Positions 60,266-64,000 of a stretch of 64,000 bases of DNA are shown in pieces (positions within the stretch are counted from its first letter, which is position 1; each line of letters starts with the position of its first letter). The position numbers and the translations under genes are program-made. The notes below the pieces were generated by a model. The model saw nothing but the letters and a program-made list of their open reading frames with translations. It did no database searches and was not told the DNA's origin. Source of the stretch: Diphasiastrum complanatum (lineage: Eukaryota > Streptophyta > Lycopodiopsida > Lycopodiales > Lycopodiaceae); contig CM055110.1 in assembly GCA_029204225.1 (NCBI GenBank), positions 33,797,174 to 33,861,173 of the forward strand, written 5' to 3'.

Positions 60266-62430
60266 TCACATAGATTTTGAAAACACTCCAAGTGAAGTCC
60301 TATGATTCATGAACAAGTCATTTCCCAATGCTTTGGTGAAGATATTAGCTACACATTCCCTTGAAGACACGTGTTGAAGCTCCACCTCCTTTGCCATGAC
60401 TTGCTCCCTCACAAAATGATATGTCACCTCAATATGTTTGCTCCTAGCATGAAAGATAGGATTTGTTGCCAACCTTTGGGCTGATAGATTGTAACAAAAG
60501 ATGATTGGGATCTTTGAAAAATCCAGCAATTGAAGATCCTTGATCATCCTCTTAATCCATACCATCTCCTTTGTGCAATGTGTAAGAGCGTTGTACTCGG
60601 CCTCACTAGATGACAATGAGATAGTGGCTTGTTTCTTCGACATCCATGATATAGCTCCATCAACTATGAAAATACAATGAGCACTAATGTATTCCCTATC
60701 CATCATACTCTAGCATAGTCTAAATCTGAAAATCCAAACAAGTTAGGTGATAATCCCTCATACAATATGCCAAAATCTCGAGTTCCAATGATGTATGTCG
60801 AAACTCATTTTCCTAGCTTCCAATGCTCCTCACTAGGATCTTGCATCAATTGACTCAATCTTCCAACACAATAGCTTAGATCTGGTCTTGCAATGGTTAG
60901 ATAGATGAGTGAACCAACTAGCTTCCTATAGAGGATATTGTCCTTGAGGGATCTTTCACTACCTCTTATAGTTAGCTTTACATGAGACTCCATAGGTGTA
61001 TCATGTGCTTTTGCATCTACCATACAAAATCTTTCTAGAATAGAATTAGCAACTTTCTTCTCAAGACAAATGAAAGTAGATTGAGAAGATCTAATCACTT
61101 CTATTCCTAAAATGTAATGCAAGTTACCAAAATCATGCACCTCAAACTCCTTTTTAAAAACACTCTTGATATCCTCCACATCTTGATTATTTTCACCACT
61201 CAAGATGATACCATCCACATAGATTAGCAAGATGGTAACATCATTTCTAGCAAACCTATAATAAAGTAAATGATCATACTCACTCATAACAAAACCTTGA
61301 GAGAGTAAAATCATGTTAAGCTTAGCATACCAACTCCTTGGTGCTTGCTTAAGGCCATACAAACTCTTTTGTAGTAGACACACATGATTTGACTTTGTAG
61401 GAGGAATGTAGCTCTCGGGTTGCTCCATGTACACCATTCAAAAAAACATTTGTAATGTTGAATTTCCATAGATCCCATCCATAAAGAGTAGCAAGTGAGA
61501 TAATGACTCGAATGCTTACCAACTTTGCCATGGGTGAAAAGATCTCATCATAAGCACTCCCTTGTTCTTGAGCATATCCATTAACCACTAACCTTGCCTT
61601 GTACTTGTTGATAGATCCATCTTGGTTTGTATTCACCTTGAAGATCCATTTGCATCCAATAGCTTTCTTGTCCTTAGGTAACTCCACCAATCTCCATGTT
61701 CCATTCTTCATAAGAGCTTGATACTCAAGATCCATTGCTTGGATCCACTCCTCTTCTTTCCTTGCTTCATCTACACTTGTAGGTTCATCAAAAGAGGTTA
61801 GGAAAGCAACATAATTTCTAGAAACTACTTTCTTACCCTTTTCATCATATGTGAGCCTTGAAGGCATTTGTCTTTCCCTTGATGTTCTCCTTGGCTTTTG
61901 ACTTGATGAAGGTCCATCATCATCACCATCTAAAGTAGTATCCTTTACATCAGCATCAAGAATGTTAGATCCATCCACAACACCATCAATAATGCTTGAA
62001 GACACTTTTGGAATGTTCCCCTCATCATAAATGACATCTCTACCAACAATCACTTTGTTAGTAGAAGGAATGTAAACCTTGTAGGCTTTACTCACCTCAC
62101 TATATCCAACAAATATACCTTTCCTTGAAGATGGATCCTCGTTGGTCCTATCATCAAGAGTAATGTTGACATAGCATGTGCATCCAAAAGTTCTTATAAA
62201 GTTGACACTCGACCTCCTCTTGAATAGCATCTCAAAAGGTGTCCATCCAAAAATAGCACTCAGCCACCTATTGCACAAGAAATTGGCATACAACAAAGCT
62301 TGATCCCAAAATGGTTTATCAAGATTAGCACTTAACCTCATGGCTTTGGCACTTTCACATAATGTCCTATTCGTCCTTTCAGCCACTCCATTTTGTTGTG
62401 GGGTCCTTGGTGTTGTATATGTTAGATTTC
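60266..62430 (-). pseudogene. Ty1/copia element, integrase end, RT and RNase H (minus strand)
   Basis: Minus strand: integrase with TPQQNGVAERTNRTLCE (62425 on), the IFGWTPFEMLFKR block, RT with CKWIFKVNTNQDGSINKYKA and LYGWDLWKFNITNVFLNG, YGLKQAPRSWYAKL, catalytic box LIYVDGIILSGE (Y-V-D-G, second Asp lost), then RPDLSYCVGRLSQLMQDPS and RNase H (LSSSEAEYNALTHC, IFHARSKHIEVTYHFVREQ, ending SLGVFSKSM). The frame changes near 61400 and 60750. The 5' half is cut at about 62430. Closest sister in the window is the element at 25652. Confidence 0.82.
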
Positions 62431-62529
62431 TTTTGCTCAGCCCTAAAACAAATCGTTCAAGTAATGCGCATCCTGAAAAACCGAAGGCCGACAACATATT
62501 TTCAAGCCTTCAAACATTTTTTTCCCTTG

Positions 62530-62960
62530 AGATTTCTTGTGCCTTAGAAAACATTTTAAAGCACCTTCTCCTTCTTCGCCCTTTTTTCGCTCCTTAGCGA
62601 AAAATACGACACACTGGCCAAGTAGTTAGAATGCCTTAGAAACCATTCTTAAGGCACCTTTTGCTTTTTCGCCTTCTTCTTCTTTTTCCCTTCACAAAAA
62701 ATGTGACACATTGGCCAAGTGGCTAGCATGCCTTAGAAATCATTTTTAAGGCACCAGCTCCTTTTTCATCTTTTTTGCTGCCTTTAGATTTAAGGCACCT
62801 TCGCCTTCTCCTTTGTCTTCAGTGTAAGACACTTTTTGGCTTCTTCGCCTTTTTTGCCTTCTTCGCTGCCTTGAATATAAGGGCGCCTTAGATATTTACA
62901 TACCTTTAGTGTAAGTGCACCTTCAGGAGTTGCAAACCTTCAGCCTAAGTGCACCTTCGG
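62530..62960. repeat. Degenerate repeats around an AAGGCACCTT core
   Basis: ATGCCTTAGAAA.CATT(C/T)TTAAGGCACCTT-like units recur about every 100 bp (near 62535, 62630 and 62730), each followed by TTCGCCTTCTTC-like CT-rich runs. Shorter variants continue to about 62960. No coding sense. Confidence 0.7.
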
Positions 62961-63449
62961 GTTTTTCGTGTTTTGCTACATTGGCTGACCGACGTCGCCA
63001 ACATATCAGCAACTCTAAAACAGTTGGACAACCAAATATCCCAAAGGCGGTTGGCGGTTACCAACTTTGTACATATGAAAAGACTAGCATAAATAGCATT
63101 AAAGGCTTGTAAGATATTTTTTTCGACACTTCTAAATCTATATATTAGTTGATTCAAGCTATGTAAGTGTTGATTGAGTTAACTGAATTTCTCTTTCAGT
63201 CAGAGTTTCTATCTATAGCCAGCGTTGTCACACTGAACAAGCTGAAGTTATTATTTCAAGCTATAGTACTCATTGTTGATATTAATCAGAGTGCAATTTT
63301 TGTCTCACTACTGCGTCGTTCATTTCGCATTCTGTATGAATTATTCTACTTGAGTGATTTTGTTACTAACTGTTGCATTTCCGTTCCTACACGTTGCTCT
63401 AATCCTCGAGCTTCCACTACCGCTCATGGCCACACGCGATTTTACGACA
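62961..63449 (+). mobile_element. 5' LTR (end part) of a copia element
   Basis: Ends ACGACA at 63449, directly before the PBS. A TATA box lies at 63139-63145. The LTR start is not certain; it may be anywhere from about 62960 to 63110. Confidence 0.6.
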
Positions 63450-63461
63450 TGGTATTAGAGC
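63450..63461 (+). promoter_or_regulatory. Primer-binding site (initiator-Met tRNA type)
   Basis: TGGTATTAGAGC, one base different from the usual TGGTATCAGAGC, immediately after the LTR end. Confidence 0.85.
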
Positions 63462-63591
63462 AGACATTTCAGTAATCTGCATTTATTGTGGATTATCAGT
63501 CTTGTTTCTATCAAGATGTCTTTCAAGCAAACACGCAGCCAACAATATTCCAACAGTCGTTGTTTCTACCAACGAACTCGTTCAACCAGAA

Positions 63592-64000
63592 TGGATCCAT
63601 CATCTAGTCCATCTCTCATTGACAAACTCGATGGAGATAACTACCATCTCTGGAAATTCAAGATGAAGGTTATACTTCTAGCCAAAAAATTGTGGGACAT
63701 TGTTGATGGCACAGACCTCAAACCAGAAGGTGATGCAGCCGTCATCACCAAGTGGAGATTGAGAGATGACAAAGCATTTGCCATGATCACCCTCAACATC
63801 AAGGATACTCAGATCAGCCACATACGTGCTTCTCAGATAGCCAAGAATGCATGTGACATCCTAGCAACTCTCTACGACATTAGAGACATTACATCCAAGC
63901 TTCATCTGAGCAAGAAATTCTTCACCCTCAAAATGTCTGACGTAGATAGTGTTTCGAGCCACCTCAACACTTTCAAAAATCTTATAGACTGCAACAAGCT
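63592..64000 (+). CDS. Ty1/copia gag (UBN2/retrotran_gag type), start of an element, runs off the window
   Basis: The frame is open from the ATG at 63592 to the window edge. It begins with SLIDKLDGDNYHLWKFKMK, the typical copia gag start, and continues with WRLRDDKAFAMITLNIKD and LYDIRDITSKLHLSKKFF, then KMSDVDSVSSHLNTFKNL, matching the UBN2 gag fold. With the LTR end and PBS just upstream this is the 5' end of an element that may still be intact. An earlier ATG at 63516 is out of frame. I expect protease, integrase and RT beyond 64000. Confidence 0.85.

Overview
The window is nuclear DNA of a land plant, AT-rich and dominated by transposable elements. The plant call rests on four things: an RTF1/VIP5-type Plus3 gene with plant-like ends, Ty1/copia and Ty3/gypsy pol relics whose primer-binding sites match the plant initiator-Met tRNA (TGGTATCAGAGC type), GT-AG introns of about 100 bp, and G-box/TATA promoters. 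The lineage (seed-free or seed plant) cannot be fixed from the sequence alone.

Layout. 1-23 kb is a scrambled mosaic of inverted and direct duplications. It holds a gypsy RT fragment, an intact RTF1/VIP5 gene (2458-4299), two broken RTF1 copies (10.8-11.6 kb and 21.5-22.3 kb), copia fragments, an 832-bp solo LTR with a perfect target duplication, and two complementary half-copies of an unusual gene set. 23-34.7 kb is nested Ty1/copia debris, including one near-complete but frameshifted element (25.65-30.4 kb). 34.67-45.70 kb is one large non-coding LTR element with two nearly identical ~4.93-kb LTRs around a ~1.16-kb interior, a LARD-like non-autonomous retrotransposon on the minus strand. 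45.7-54.8 kb is gene-poor: DNA-transposon relics (including a DUF4216-like piece), microsatellites, AT-rich degenerate repeats, a tRNA-Asp-like relic and two old LARD LTR fragments. 55.25-56.94 kb is a second, shorter but open RTF1 paralogue on the minus strand. 57-62.4 kb is two minus-strand copia elements. At 63.4 kb a further copia element begins (LTR end, PBS, gag) and runs off the window.

Most notable. Between 11.6 and 18.7 kb, with duplicate pieces at 0.6-1.2, 4.8-8.2, 45.8-46.2 and 50.3 kb, lies a multi-gene module that looks like an undescribed DNA transposon. Its parts are a multi-exon transposase-like gene, then a gene whose first exon encodes a histone H3 fold (CENH3-flavoured) followed by a basic linker and downstream exons for a Ulp1/C48-like cysteine protease, then a convergent gene of unknown function. 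One copy keeps the histone fold but has a broken protease; the other keeps open protease exons but has lost the histone part. Every copy here is damaged.

The only genes likely to be expressed and functional are the two RTF1/VIP5 paralogues.
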